NCBI GenBank assembly: GCA_963762885.1
Contig: CAVXNH010000099.1
Span: forward strand, 62,001-126,000
DNA length: 64,000 nt
Direction: 5' to 3'
Origin: JASHVB01 sp963762885
GTDB taxonomy: Bacteria > Pseudomonadota > Alphaproteobacteria > Acetobacterales > Acetobacteraceae
Shown: positions 56,829 to 64,000 of the stretch, piece by piece
Layout: every line of letters begins with the position of its first letter
Numbering within the stretch: the stretch's first letter is position 1
The notes under the pieces: generated by a model
What the model was told of the DNA's origin: nothing
What the model saw: the letters and a program-made list of their open reading frames with translations, nothing else
Database searches by the model: none
Made by a program: the position numbers and the translations under genes

Positions 56829-57299
56829 ATGACGGACGACCCGAACCAGGCCGACAACGAACTACGCCCCGGCGAGATAGCGATCCCCTTGCCAGACAAG
56901 ACCGACGCCGGTGTTTACTTCATCGGCACGATCCGCACGCCCTGGCGCCGGCGCAGCGAGTGCCCCAAGCGTGGCAGTCCCGACGGTCCCATTTGTTCTA
57001 TCGTGGTCGACGAGCGTTGGCGCGATGCCTTGACCGATATAGCGCACCACCAACGAATCCAGGTGCTGTACTGGATGCACCAGGCGCGCCGCGACCTGGT
57101 GTTGCAGACGCCGTTTCGCACCGGACAAACCACGGGCAGCTTCGCGCTGCGCTCGCCGGTGCGGCCGAACCCGATCGCATCGTCGGTGGTTGAACTGGTG
57201 GCGATCGAAGGCACCACGCTGCAGGTGCGCGGGCTCGATTGCCTGGATGGCACGCCGCTTATCGACCTGAAGCCAGATAGGGCCAGCGGCAGCGGCTAG
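56829..57299 (+). CDS. trmO: tRNA (t6A37) methyltransferase TrmO-like (TsaA)
   Basis: 156 residues, opening MTDDPNQADNELRPGEIAIP. TsaA motifs are FIGTIRTPWRRRSECPKRG, LQTPFRTGQTTGSFALRSPV RPNPIASSVV and LDCLDGTPLIDLKP. TrmO N6-methylates t6A37 of tRNA with SAM. It is shorter than E. coli TrmO (235 aa), lacking the C-terminal domain, as many alphaproteobacterial members do. Its TAG stop overlaps a palindromic element. Confidence 0.85.
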   Translation: MTDDPNQADNELRPGEIAIPLPDKTDAGVYFIGTIRTPWRRRSECPKRGSPDGPICSIVVDERWRDALTDIAHHQRIQVLYWMHQARRDLVLQTPFRTGQTTGSFALRSPVRPNPIASSVVELVAIEGTTLQVRGLDCLDGTPLIDLKPDRASGSG

Positions 57300-57411
57300 A
57301 GCAATTTCACCCCGACCGGAATTGTGAGCCTCCTGTCATTGCCGCGTCGCTGTGCTCCTCGCAATGACAGCGGCGTTCGCGGCATTTCCAGTCAGGGTTA
57401 AATCGCTCTAG
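57296..57411. repeat. nested palindrome with CTAGAGC ends
   Basis: Outer arms CTAGAGCAATTTCACCCCGA and its near complement at the right end (ending GATTTAACCCTGACTGG type) flank an inner hairpin TGTCATTGC/GCAATGACA. The left end overlaps the trmO stop codon (GGCTAG), and the right end lies 38 bp before msrB. Shape resembles a small MITE. Confidence 0.75.
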
Positions 57412-57448
57412 GCTTCAACCTCCCACGACCATGACGAAGGAGTGCTGC

Positions 57449-57850
57449 ATGGCAGACCACGCATACCCCGTCACGCACACCGACACGGAATGGCGCACAC
57501 TGCTCTCCCCGGAACAATACGATGTCATGCGTGCCCATGGGACCGAGGCTCCCGGCAGTTGCGCACTGCTGCGGGAAAAGCGGCCCGGCAAGTTTTCATG
57601 CGCGGGGTGCGACCAGCCGCTATTCGAATCCCGTCTCAAATTTGAAAGCGGTACCGGCTGGCCAAGCTTCAACGATCCGATCGAGGGCGCGGTCGAGACA
57701 ACTGTCGACCGCAGCTATGGCATGGTCAGGACCGAAGTGCATTGCGCCAATTGCGGCAGCCATCTGGGACACGTGTTCGACGATGGCCCTCCTCCGACGC
57801 ATCTCCGCTACTGCATCAATGGCGTCGCGATGAACTTCAAGCCGGATTGA
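57449..57850 (+). CDS. msrB: peptide methionine-R-sulfoxide reductase
   Basis: 133 residues, MADHAYPVTHTDTEWRTLLS start with AAGGAG eight bases upstream. Zinc-binding Cys pairs FSCAGCDQPLF and HCANCGSHLGHVFDDG, GWPSFN motif, and catalytic Cys in LRYCINGVAMNF. It repairs R-methionine sulfoxide in the cytoplasm with thioredoxin. The usual second resolving Cys pattern is not evident. Confidence 0.92.
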   Translation: MADHAYPVTHTDTEWRTLLSPEQYDVMRAHGTEAPGSCALLREKRPGKFSCAGCDQPLFESRLKFESGTGWPSFNDPIEGAVETTVDRSYGMVRTEVHCANCGSHLGHVFDDGPPPTHLRYCINGVAMNFKPD

Positions 57851-57871
57851 GCCTGCGTTCCGCCTCGCGGG

Positions 57872-58672
57872 CTATTCGCTTGGCAGCGTGACCGGCCGGA
57901 ACCCGTGATCGGCCAGCACCTTCTGGCCCGCGGGTGACAGGATGGTCAGCGCGAGCAGTAGCGCCTCGGGCGGCGCATTGCGGAGCACTGCCAGGCCATA
58001 TTCCGGTCCGACCTGCAAGGCTGGCGGGAAAGCGACAAGCGTCGCGTCGGGCAGCAGGTGCGTGTAACGGTCCCGGCCCGAGCAATAGACGATGCCGGCA
58101 TCGATACGATGCTCCAGGATCGCATCGACATCCCCGTCGCCGGATTTTGGCAGCGGCGAACCGGGCGGCGTATCGATCACCACCGCGCGCCCTTGCAGCG
58201 CCGCCGCGCTGCCCGGCCGCACATGCTCTGCCAGTTCGTAAAGACGCAGCGTGTAATCGCCGAGCGGATCGATCTTCGCGGGCGACACGCCGATGTGCAC
58301 GCCAGGGGCGAGCATCTTGTCCAGCATGGTCTCGGTGGTGGCGCCGAATGCAGCCGGAGACAGCAAGCAGACGGCGTTACGCGCGAACACCGCCATCACG
58401 CTGGCCCGCCCGTCCTCGACCAGCTTGCGGGCATGGCCGACATCGGCGGATGTGAACACGTCCACATGCTCGCCGCTTTCGATACGCTCCCGCATCCGGC
58501 CCGATGGCCCGAACTGCGTCGCGACGGTCAGCCCGTGGGCCTGGCCGAACGACGCCGCAATCTGCGTCATGGCTTCGCGCAGACTGCCGGCGCTATAGAG
58601 CACCAGATCCGCTGCCTTCGCGCCCGTAACTGTCGCAGCCAGCATCATCGCTGCCATGACGAACCTGTACAT
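57872..58672 (-). CDS. ModA-like periplasmic substrate-binding protein
   Basis: 266 residues with signal peptide (FVMAAMMLAATVTGAKAA). ModA-like opening LVLYSAGSLREAMTQIAASF, FGPSGRMRERIESGEHVDVF, TSADVGHARKLVED, GIVYCSGRDRYTHL. It differs from the ModA at 50267 and belongs to the divergent ModA-like group. There is no adjacent permease or ATPase, so it may use the modBC of the 49-50 kb operon or have another function. Convergent with msrB. Confidence 0.82.
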   Translation of the reverse strand: MYRFVMAAMMLAATVTGAKAADLVLYSAGSLREAMTQIAASFGQAHGLTVATQFGPSGRMRERIESGEHVDVFTSADVGHARKLVEDGRASVMAVFARNAVCLLSPAAFGATTETMLDKMLAPGVHIGVSPAKIDPLGDYTLRLYELAEHVRPGSAAALQGRAVVIDTPPGSPLPKSGDGDVDAILEHRIDAGIVYCSGRDRYTHLLPDATLVAFPPALQVGPEYGLAVLRNAPPEALLLALTILSPAGQKVLADHGFRPVTLPSE

Positions 58673-58754
58673 CCTGCGTGCTCCATGTTACCGCGTTCAT
58701 CGATCCGCCAGGAGCCGCGATAATGCCTTGGCGTAATCAGGACGCCATGATACA

Positions 58755-58778
58755 GGCAATTCCCGTCCGGATATAGCG
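58755..58778. promoter_or_regulatory. half ModE-like operator (site C)
   Basis: On the minus strand the right half reads CGCTATATCC, identical to the same half in sites B and D. The left half (GGCAATTC) is weak. It lies between the divergent ModA-like gene and aldo/keto reductase. Confidence 0.4.
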
Positions 58779-58854
58779 TGCCGAGCCGTTGTCGCGGCCT
58801 GCACGCGGCACTATTCTTTGCATCCGACAGCATCAGGCCACCGAAGGATCGATC

Positions 58855-59868
58855 ATGGAATATCGCCGTCTCGGCCGCAGCGGCCTCAAGGTTTCCGAGA
58901 TCTGTGTCGGTACAATGACATTTGGGCATGGCACCGACATGGCGGAGGCCGAACGCATCGTGCACGCGTCGCTCGATGCCGGCGTGACGTTCTTCGATAC
59001 CGCAGACGGCTACAGCAATGGCGAGTCCGAAACGATGCTGGGCCGCGCGCTCGGCAAGCGGCGGCGCGACACGGTGATCGCGACCAAGGTGTTCAACGCC
59101 ATGGGACCCGGGCCGAACGATTCGGGCATGTCGCGCGTGCACATTATGCATGCCGTCGAGGACAGCCTGCGCCGGCTCGGCACCGATTACCTCGACCTCT
59201 ATTACATCCACCATGTCGATATCCAGACGCCGCTGGAAGAAATGCTGCGGGCGTTCGACGACCTGGTACGCCAGGGCAAGATCCGCTACACCGCGTGCAG
59301 CAATTACGAGGCCTGGCGGCTGATGGAAGCGCTGTGGATCAGCGACAGCAAGGGACTTGCCCGCTTCGAAGCCTATCAGCCGCAATACAGCCTGGTAGTG
59401 CGGGACATCGAGGAAGAGCTGGTGCCCGCCTGTGAGTTGAAGGGACTGGGCATGGTGGTCTGGTCACCGCTCGCGGGCGGCTACCTGTCGGGGAAGTACC
59501 AACCGGGGCAACACAGCGTCGCCGGTTCCCGTTCGGCGGAAAACTGGGCCTTCTCGACCCGCTTCTTCCATCCAAAACACGAGGCGATCCTGGCCGAGTT
59601 GTTAGCCGTCTCGCGCGATGTTGGTCGAAGCCCCGCACAGGTGGCGGTGCGTTGGGTGCTGCAACAGCCGATGGTCAGCAGTGCCATCGTGGGCGCCAGG
59701 ACGACGGCGCAACTCGGGGACACGCTTGGCGGCGCCGGCTGGCAACTGCCGCAGGACGCGCTGGACCGCCTTACCAAGATATCCGCGAACCGGCATCGCT
59801 ATCCCCGGGCGATGGAGGCAACGATGGCGGAACGGCGCAACAGTGCTTCGCGCATGCCGGGCCAATGA
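58855..59868 (+). CDS. aldo/keto reductase
   Basis: 337 residues, MEYRRLGRSGLKVSEICVGT. Catalytic residues are visible: Asp/Tyr in FFDTADGYSNGESE, Lys in VIATKVFNAMG and His in YLDLYYIHHVDIQTP. NADPH-dependent reduction of aldehydes and ketones is expected, substrate unknown. It is 7 bp upstream of the DUF364 gene and probably cotranscribed. Confidence 0.92.
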   Translation: MEYRRLGRSGLKVSEICVGTMTFGHGTDMAEAERIVHASLDAGVTFFDTADGYSNGESETMLGRALGKRRRDTVIATKVFNAMGPGPNDSGMSRVHIMHAVEDSLRRLGTDYLDLYYIHHVDIQTPLEEMLRAFDDLVRQGKIRYTACSNYEAWRLMEALWISDSKGLARFEAYQPQYSLVVRDIEEELVPACELKGLGMVVWSPLAGGYLSGKYQPGQHSVAGSRSAENWAFSTRFFHPKHEAILAELLAVSRDVGRSPAQVAVRWVLQQPMVSSAIVGARTTAQLGDTLGGAGWQLPQDALDRLTKISANRHRYPRAMEATMAERRNSASRMPGQ

Positions 59869-59875
59869 GTGCTGA

Positions 59876-60751
59876 ATGAAGAGGTCAAATGCTGTGCACG
59901 ACCAGACCATCCTGACGGAAACCATCGCCGGCATCGAGCAAATCCTCGCCGACGATCTCGACCGGATTTACCTGGAACGCGCCACTATCGGCCTGTTCTT
60001 CACCGGCATGAAGCTCAGTACCGGCGCTGCCGGCGCCTGCGCGACTCCGCTGCGCTCGATCCCGGAGGCGGTATGTTGTCCGAGTTCCGCGATGGCGATG
60101 CCATTTCCCAACAAGCTGCGCGGCCGGCCGGTTCGCGACATGCTCCATGAAACCGCCGCCGCCAGCGGCATCCGCCGCGCCGTTGGAGTCGCGACGCTGA
60201 ACGCTCTGGCCGAGATGTGCTGGGAACGGCGCCCATCGCGCGACGTGGAGCTCGTTAGTGGCGTCGATGCCTATGACGCCGCCTGCATCCAGCCTGAAGA
60301 GCATGTCGTCGTGATCGGCGCCTTCGTCCCGTTCCTGAAGTCGCTGAAGCGGGCACGGCAACGTTTCACCGTATTGGAGCTGGATGCGGCAACCCTGAAA
60401 CCCGACGAGCTGCCGCACTTCCGGCCCGCCGATCAGGCCAACCAAGTGCTGCCGTCAGCCGATGTCGTGCTGATCACTGGCACGACGCTGGTGAACAACA
60501 CACTCGAGCAATTGCTCCAGCTCTGCCGACCCACGGCCCGCGTCGTGGTGGTCGGCCCCACTGTCGGCCTGCTGCCCGACGCCTTTCTGCGTCGCGGCGT
60601 CGACGTACTGGGCGGCGTTCGGATCACCGCGCCGGACACATTCCTGGACGTTCTGGCGGAAGGCGGCTCGGGCTATCATTTCTTCGGGCGTTCGGCCGAA
60701 AAAGTCGTCCTGATTCGAAACCCAACACAGATGGCGCGACGCGCGGCCTGA
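59876..60751 (+). CDS. DUF364 family protein (putative heavy-metal chelation domain)
   Basis: About 291 residues. DUF4213-like N-terminal part (TIGLFFTGMKLSTGAAGAC), then DUF364: VGVATLNALAEMCWE, EEHVVVIGAFVPFLKSLK, FTVLELDAATLKPDELPHF, VVVVGPTVGLLPDAFLRRGV. The family occurs near molybdenum and nitrogenase genes and is named for suspected metal chelation; its reaction is unknown. The ATG at 59876 overlaps nothing, but an internal GTG (VHDQTILTET) may be used. It is a third molybdenum-associated gene in the region. Confidence 0.82.
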   Translation: MKRSNAVHDQTILTETIAGIEQILADDLDRIYLERATIGLFFTGMKLSTGAAGACATPLRSIPEAVCCPSSAMAMPFPNKLRGRPVRDMLHETAAASGIRRAVGVATLNALAEMCWERRPSRDVELVSGVDAYDAACIQPEEHVVVIGAFVPFLKSLKRARQRFTVLELDAATLKPDELPHFRPADQANQVLPSADVVLITGTTLVNNTLEQLLQLCRPTARVVVVGPTVGLLPDAFLRRGVDVLGGVRITAPDTFLDVLAEGGSGYHFFGRSAEKVVLIRNPTQMARRAA

Positions 60752-60765
60752 ACGGATTGCCGCCC

Positions 60766-60946
60766 GGCTAATACCAGAGCACGTTATCATTGACGCACGG
60801 ACAGCGCTTCCCTGTCATGCCGACGAAGGTCGGCATCCACGACCTGTCCCGCACGGTGCGTTGCGAAGTCGTGGATGCCGACCTTCGTCGGCATGACGTT
60901 CAGGTGGTCGTCCTTGCGTCAACGATAATGCGGACTGGTATTAGCC
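60766..60946. repeat. 181-bp long nested inverted repeat
   Basis: Outer ends GGCTAATACCAG / CTGGTATTAGCC, diverged middle arms (TTATCATTGACGCACGGAC against its near complement), and a perfect 30-bp inner pair at 60814-60843 and 60868-60897 (GTCATGCCGACGAAGGTCGG type). Central loop about 24 bp. MITE-like in build, in the convergent gap between DUF364 and msrA. Confidence 0.85.
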
Positions 60947-60957
60947 GTCGCTCGATC

Positions 60958-61686
60958 TCAGCTGCCCGACGCGGACTTCGTCACGGTCACCGGCGGGTCC
61001 TGCCAATTCTGCGGAAACAGCGCCTGCAGGTTCCGCACTTTCGGAATATCATACATGGCGATGTAGCCGGAATCGGGATGCCGCATCAGGTAATCCTGAT
61101 GGTAGCCCTCGGCCGGATAGAACGCGCCGGCGGGATCGATGCGCGTGGCGATCGGCTTGCCGAACACATGCGCCGCGTCGAGCTGCGCCACGTAAGCCCT
61201 CGCCACCCGCTCTTGCTCTGGCGTGGTGACGAAGAGTTCGGACCGGTATTGCGATCCCCAATCAGGCCCCTGCCCGTCCACCTGCGTCGGATCGAGCGCG
61301 ACCGTGAAGAAGATTTGCAGCAGCCGGCCGTAGCTGACACGGGTCGGATCGTACGTGACGCGCACAGATTCCGCGTGTCCTGTCGAACCGGAACTCACCT
61401 GTTCGTAGCCGGGATTGGCGACGTGTCCGCCAGAGTAGCCCGACACCGCCTGCGTCACACCCTTCACATGCTCGAAGACGCCCTGCACGCCCCAGAAGCA
61501 GCCGCCGGCGAACACCGCGGTTTGCAATCCTGCGCTGTCCTGCGGCACGTCGATCGCCGGCGGAGGCAGCGCGCGGGGCGCCGGCTCGGCCCGGCCCGTC
61601 ACCAGCGGCACGGCCAACAATGCGAGCACGGTCAGCGCGACAGCGCCCAGGATAGCCGCGGAACGGGTGATCGCATGGCGGGTCAT
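60958..61686 (-). CDS. msrA: peptide methionine-S-sulfoxide reductase, exported
   Basis: About 242 residues. N-terminal membrane/signal segment (SAAILGAVALTVLALLAVPL) implies periplasmic location, unusual for MsrA. Catalytic motif GCFWGVQGVFEHVKGV, VSSGSTGHAESVRVTYDP and YHQDYLMRHPDSGYI. Start MTRHAITRSA at ATG 61684-61686. A perfect CGCTATAT half-site is about 115 bp upstream. The paired msrB is 3 kb away. Confidence 0.9.
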   Translation of the reverse strand: MTRHAITRSAAILGAVALTVLALLAVPLVTGRAEPAPRALPPPAIDVPQDSAGLQTAVFAGGCFWGVQGVFEHVKGVTQAVSGYSGGHVANPGYEQVSSGSTGHAESVRVTYDPTRVSYGRLLQIFFTVALDPTQVDGQGPDWGSQYRSELFVTTPEQERVARAYVAQLDAAHVFGKPIATRIDPAGAFYPAEGYHQDYLMRHPDSGYIAMYDIPKVRNLQALFPQNWQDPPVTVTKSASGS

Positions 61687-61802
61687 CGTGGCTCCTATGG
61701 TCAGTCCCCGTGTGGTAAGATGCAACTTTCCGCGCATGCTTCAAGCTGCTTCCATGCGGCTCACCCAGGATTCTTGCTCCGCTGCGCACAATCTGCCAAG
61801 CG

Positions 61803-61826
61803 CGCTATATCCGATTGAGTACGGCG
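61803..61826. promoter_or_regulatory. ModE-like site (site D) upstream of msrA
   Basis: Half-site CGCTATAT is exact; the other reads GTACGGCG, matching ATATAGCG in 5 of 8 places. It lies about 115 bp upstream of msrA and directly before the LysR remnant. Confidence 0.45.
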
Positions 61827-61851
61827 GGAGGACCTGGCCGTCCTGCCCAGC

Positions 61852-62160
61852 GTGAATTTCGAGTTCTTGTCACCGGCCTCTAGCTGGCCATTCCGCTTGA
61901 AGGGCGGCGCGGGCGCCACTGACGTTCCGATCCGCCCGCGCCTCTCCGTCACCACGGCTGAGGCAGCCGTGTGGGCTGCGTCTGAAGGTGCTGGCGTAAC
62001 CCGGGTGCTCCACTACCAATGTGCCGACGCCTTACGCGACGGATCGTTGCGGATCATCTTGGCGGAGTTTGAGGTTGAGCCGCTTCCGATTCACCTGCTG
62101 CATGTTGGGCGCGGGGCGGTTCCCACAAAAACAAGGTGTTTCATCGATTTCGCGGCCTAG
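61852..62160 (+). pseudogene. C-terminal remnant of a LysR-type regulator
   Basis: About 102 residues: WPFRLKGGAGATDVPIRPRL, AAEAAVWAASEGAGVTRVLH YQCADALR, LAEFEVEPLPIHLLHVGRG and KTRCFIDFAA. This is the last third of the LysR effector-binding domain. The HTH and first two thirds are missing. It is a truncated gene. Confidence 0.7.
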
Positions 62161-62593
62161 CGCGTCAGAGGAAGACTCTCTTCGCTTTGAACCTGACAAT
62201 GAGTGAGCTTGCCGGAAATGGATGCGCGGGCAGGATTTGAACTCACGAAATCGCACCGTCGAAGCACGATGGCGGCCGCGTCAGCCCCAGCATCTTGGCC
62301 AACATCTCCGGGTAGTCTGGCGTCCATAATCATCCGATCTTTGTCCCGGCGCCCTCTACTTCCCTACAGACGAACTCGAGGCCTTCCGTCTTTCGGCAGC
62401 AATCGCTTTCAAATGCCGTCAGGTTGGAAAGCCAGGGGGATTGGAGATGGCATCGGCAGCAGGGGTATCTGCCGAGCGGACCATTGATCGGCAGCAACTC
62501 CCTCGGCGCGCATCGCGTGGCCTTTAATCGGCGCCGACGTGGCTTGCTCGCCGGCATGCGGCAGATGAATCCCCAGTTGCATGGTCCCGCCCC
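62161..62593. other. 430-bp intergenic region
   Basis: No gene supported. On the minus strand around 62225-62260 there is a TTCAAATCC-containing stretch with a tRNA-like 3' end, but no cloverleaf can be formed. Confidence 0.4.
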
Positions 62594-64000
62594 CTACGCC
62601 GTCGCCTCGGCCGGCATGCGCACGAACGCGCCCTGCTTTAGCAGCTCCGCCTGCACCGCCGCGACCGGCACCGCACGAGGCTGCACGCCCAGCCCCGCCG
62701 CCACCCCCGCCGCGGCGCCGGCCGCCTGGCCAGTCAGCCAGCACTGCGGGATCTCCCGCAGGAAGGAATGGCTCGCCGCGTCGCATGACACGTGCCGGCC
62801 CGCCGCCAGCAGCCCGTCCAGCGAGCGTGGCACCAGACAGCCATACGGCACCGATATCGGCGGCATCTTCGGCGACAACGACGGCGACACGCCGATCTCG
62901 TCGGCAAACGGCGTCCCGTCGCTCCATTGTTCGCGCGTCACCCGCGCCAGGCCGGGCAACCGCCGCGAATGCCGCACGCCGACCTGCGGCGCAGACAGCA
63001 TCAGGAATGCTTGCTCGAACCCCGGTGCATGCGCGCGATACACCTCCAGGTGTTGCGCCATCATCCGGTGCGAGCGCACCTCCACCTCGGTCAGGTCCTG
63101 GATGTCGATGGCGGAGTAGCCGGACAGCCGCGGCCCCATGAACAGCGCAACGTCGTTGCGCCAGGACACGAACGGCCGCTCGAACAGCCCGCCGCACAGC
63201 GAGCGCCCGCGGTCCATGAAGGCAGCAAACCCCGCCGCATCGCCGGTCTTGAACGCGATCCAGCGTGCCATGTCGCAGCCGCCCCAGGTCCAGGCGGTGT
63301 TCATGCAGTGGTGGATGTCGCGTTCCTCGATGTCGGTATCGGCACCCGCGCCGGCACGGCCGAAGATGTCGCCGTCGCCGGTGCAGTCCACGGTGACGCG
63401 CGCCCGGATCGCCAGCCGGCCCTCTTTGCTCTCGAACACCACCCCCGCCACGGCGCCATCCTCCACGATCGGCGCCGCGCCCAGGCCGTGCAGCAGAAGC
63501 TGCGCGCCGCTGGCCAGCACCAGTTCCTGGCTGACCAGCTTCAACCGTTCCGGATCGATCGTCGGCGACCAGGTGACGATGCCGTGGTAGGCGGCGGTGC
63601 GTTCCTTCCAGTAGGCGGCGGTGGCGGCGTCGGCGCTGCCCCACAACCCACGCGGCGGCCCGGCGACGGCGTCCTTCGGCAACCGGTCGAGCAAGTCGTT
63701 GGCGATGCCGCGGATCACCTGCGCGCCGCTCCAATCGGTCATACGGTCGATCCAGATGACCAGGCCGCCGGTGGAGAGCCCACCCAGATGGTTGTAGCGC
63801 TCCAGCAGCACCACATCGGCTCCGGTACGTGCCGCCGCAACCGCGGCTGCGGTGCCGGAGGGCCCCCCGCCGACCACCAGCACGTCGCAATCACGGAACA
63901 CCGGAATGGCACGCGCGGCTTCCTCCACGACGCCGCCCGGCCGCTTGCGGCGAGGCAACAGACGCCCGGCGGAAAAGATATCCGAATTCGAAGAAGAACG
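62594..64000 (-). CDS. FAD-dependent oxidoreductase, start beyond the window edge
   Basis: At least 454 residues. FAD-binding Rossmann motif CDVLVVGGGPSGTAAAVAAA, ERYNHLGGLSTGG, TVDCTGDGDIFGRAGAG, and the C-terminal VPYGCLVPRSLDGLLAAGRH with GQAAGAAAGVA identify the FAD_oxidored family (pfam12831 type). It oxidises an unknown substrate. The open frame runs to the window edge (SSSNSDIFSAGRLLPRRKRP), and the only in-window start (TTG 63958) is weak, so the true start is probably outside. Confidence 0.85.
   Translation of the reverse strand, partial: RSSSNSDIFSAGRLLPRRKRPGGVVEEAARAIPVFRDCDVLVVGGGPSGTAAAVAAARTGADVVLLERYNHLGGLSTGGLVIWIDRMTDWSGAQVIRGIANDLLDRLPKDAVAGPPRGLWGSADAATAAYWKERTAAYHGIVTWSPTIDPERLKLVSQELVLASGAQLLLHGLGAAPIVEDGAVAGVVFESKEGRLAIRARVTVDCTGDGDIFGRAGAGADTDIEERDIHHCMNTAWTWGGCDMARWIAFKTGDAAGFAAFMDRGRSLCGGLFERPFVSWRNDVALFMGPRLSGYSAIDIQDLTEVEVRSHRMMAQHLEVYRAHAPGFEQAFLMLSAPQVGVRHSRRLPGLARVTREQWSDGTPFADEIGVSPSLSPKMPPISVPYGCLVPRSLDGLLAAGRHVSCDAASHSFLREIPQCWLTGQAAGAAAGVAAGLGVQPRAVPVAAVQAELLKQGAFVRMPAEATA

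Noticed and set aside
62200..62300. tRNA-like 3' end (TTCAAATCC followed by acceptor-like bases, minus strand)
   Set aside because: The T stem does not pair properly and no D arm, anticodon arm or 5' acceptor strand can be found.

Overview
The window reads as a chromosomal piece of a GC-rich alphaproteobacterium, most likely an Acetobacteraceae/Rhodospirillales relative. This rests on the metK-trmB pair, the ctpA-yibQ-rppH order, a complete Tad/Flp pilus locus in alphaproteobacterial (cpa) order, Mop and DUF2325 beside molybdate transport genes, and protein style. It is an inference from gene content, not a taxonomic test. No rRNA, tRNA, CRISPR array, IS element or prophage was recognised.

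Layout. 0-6 kb: metK, trmB and the minus-strand run ctpA > divergent polysaccharide deacetylase > rppH > small protein. 6-15 kb: a mostly accessory block with an unknown 278-aa protein, a cytochrome P450, a C39-like cysteine peptidase with a glycine-rich partner, and a large zinc-ribbon/cyclase/ATPase/TPR protein cut by a single in-frame stop. 15-22 kb: a CobW GTPase overlapping an amidohydrolase, then a tightly coupled three-gene unit (six-TM membrane protein, KAP-like NTPase with inserted TM segments, small Pro-rich protein). 22-33 kb: Tad pilus locus on the minus strand (two flp pilins, cpaA, cpaB, cpaC, cpaD, cpaE, cpaF, tadB, tadC, a TPR lipoprotein and two TadE-like pseudopilins), with a metallo-beta-lactamase gene remnant at its 3' end. 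33-41 kb: Gfo/Idh oxidoreductase, an Xre/RES toxin-antitoxin pair, a D-2-hydroxyacid dehydrogenase, a PEP-CTERM remnant, an aspartate/glutamate racemase, an alpha/beta hydrolase, and a LuxR regulator coupled to a protease-like protein that has lost its catalytic triad. 41-48 kb: a response regulator plus an ~1860-residue histidine kinase with eight GAF domains, then an intact trypsin-like protease. 48-62 kb: a molybdenum-centred region (modABC, a MolA/FecB-like binding protein, mop, a DUF2325 protein, two divergent aldehyde dehydrogenases, trmO, msrB, a second ModA-like protein, an aldo/keto reductase, DUF364, msrA). 62-64 kb: a LysR remnant and an FAD oxidoreductase running off the end.

Two themes cut across the window. 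Many reading frames, including housekeeping genes, carry single-base frameshifts (metK, trmB, rppH, ctpA, tadA, tadB, tadE, the KAP NTPase, the GAF kinase, one protease, modC). Consensus sequencing errors are the likeliest cause, so frames should be read as 'broken as given'. Second, at least eight intergenic palindromes of several families sit between genes, two of them long nested inverted repeats.

The most interesting leads are: (1) recurring CGCTATAT-type operator-like sites at four promoters of the molybdenum region, some in front of molybdenum-free enzymes; (2) the KAP-like NTPase/membrane-protein operon; (3) the C39-like peptidase pair; (4) the triad-less protease coupled to a LuxR regulator.
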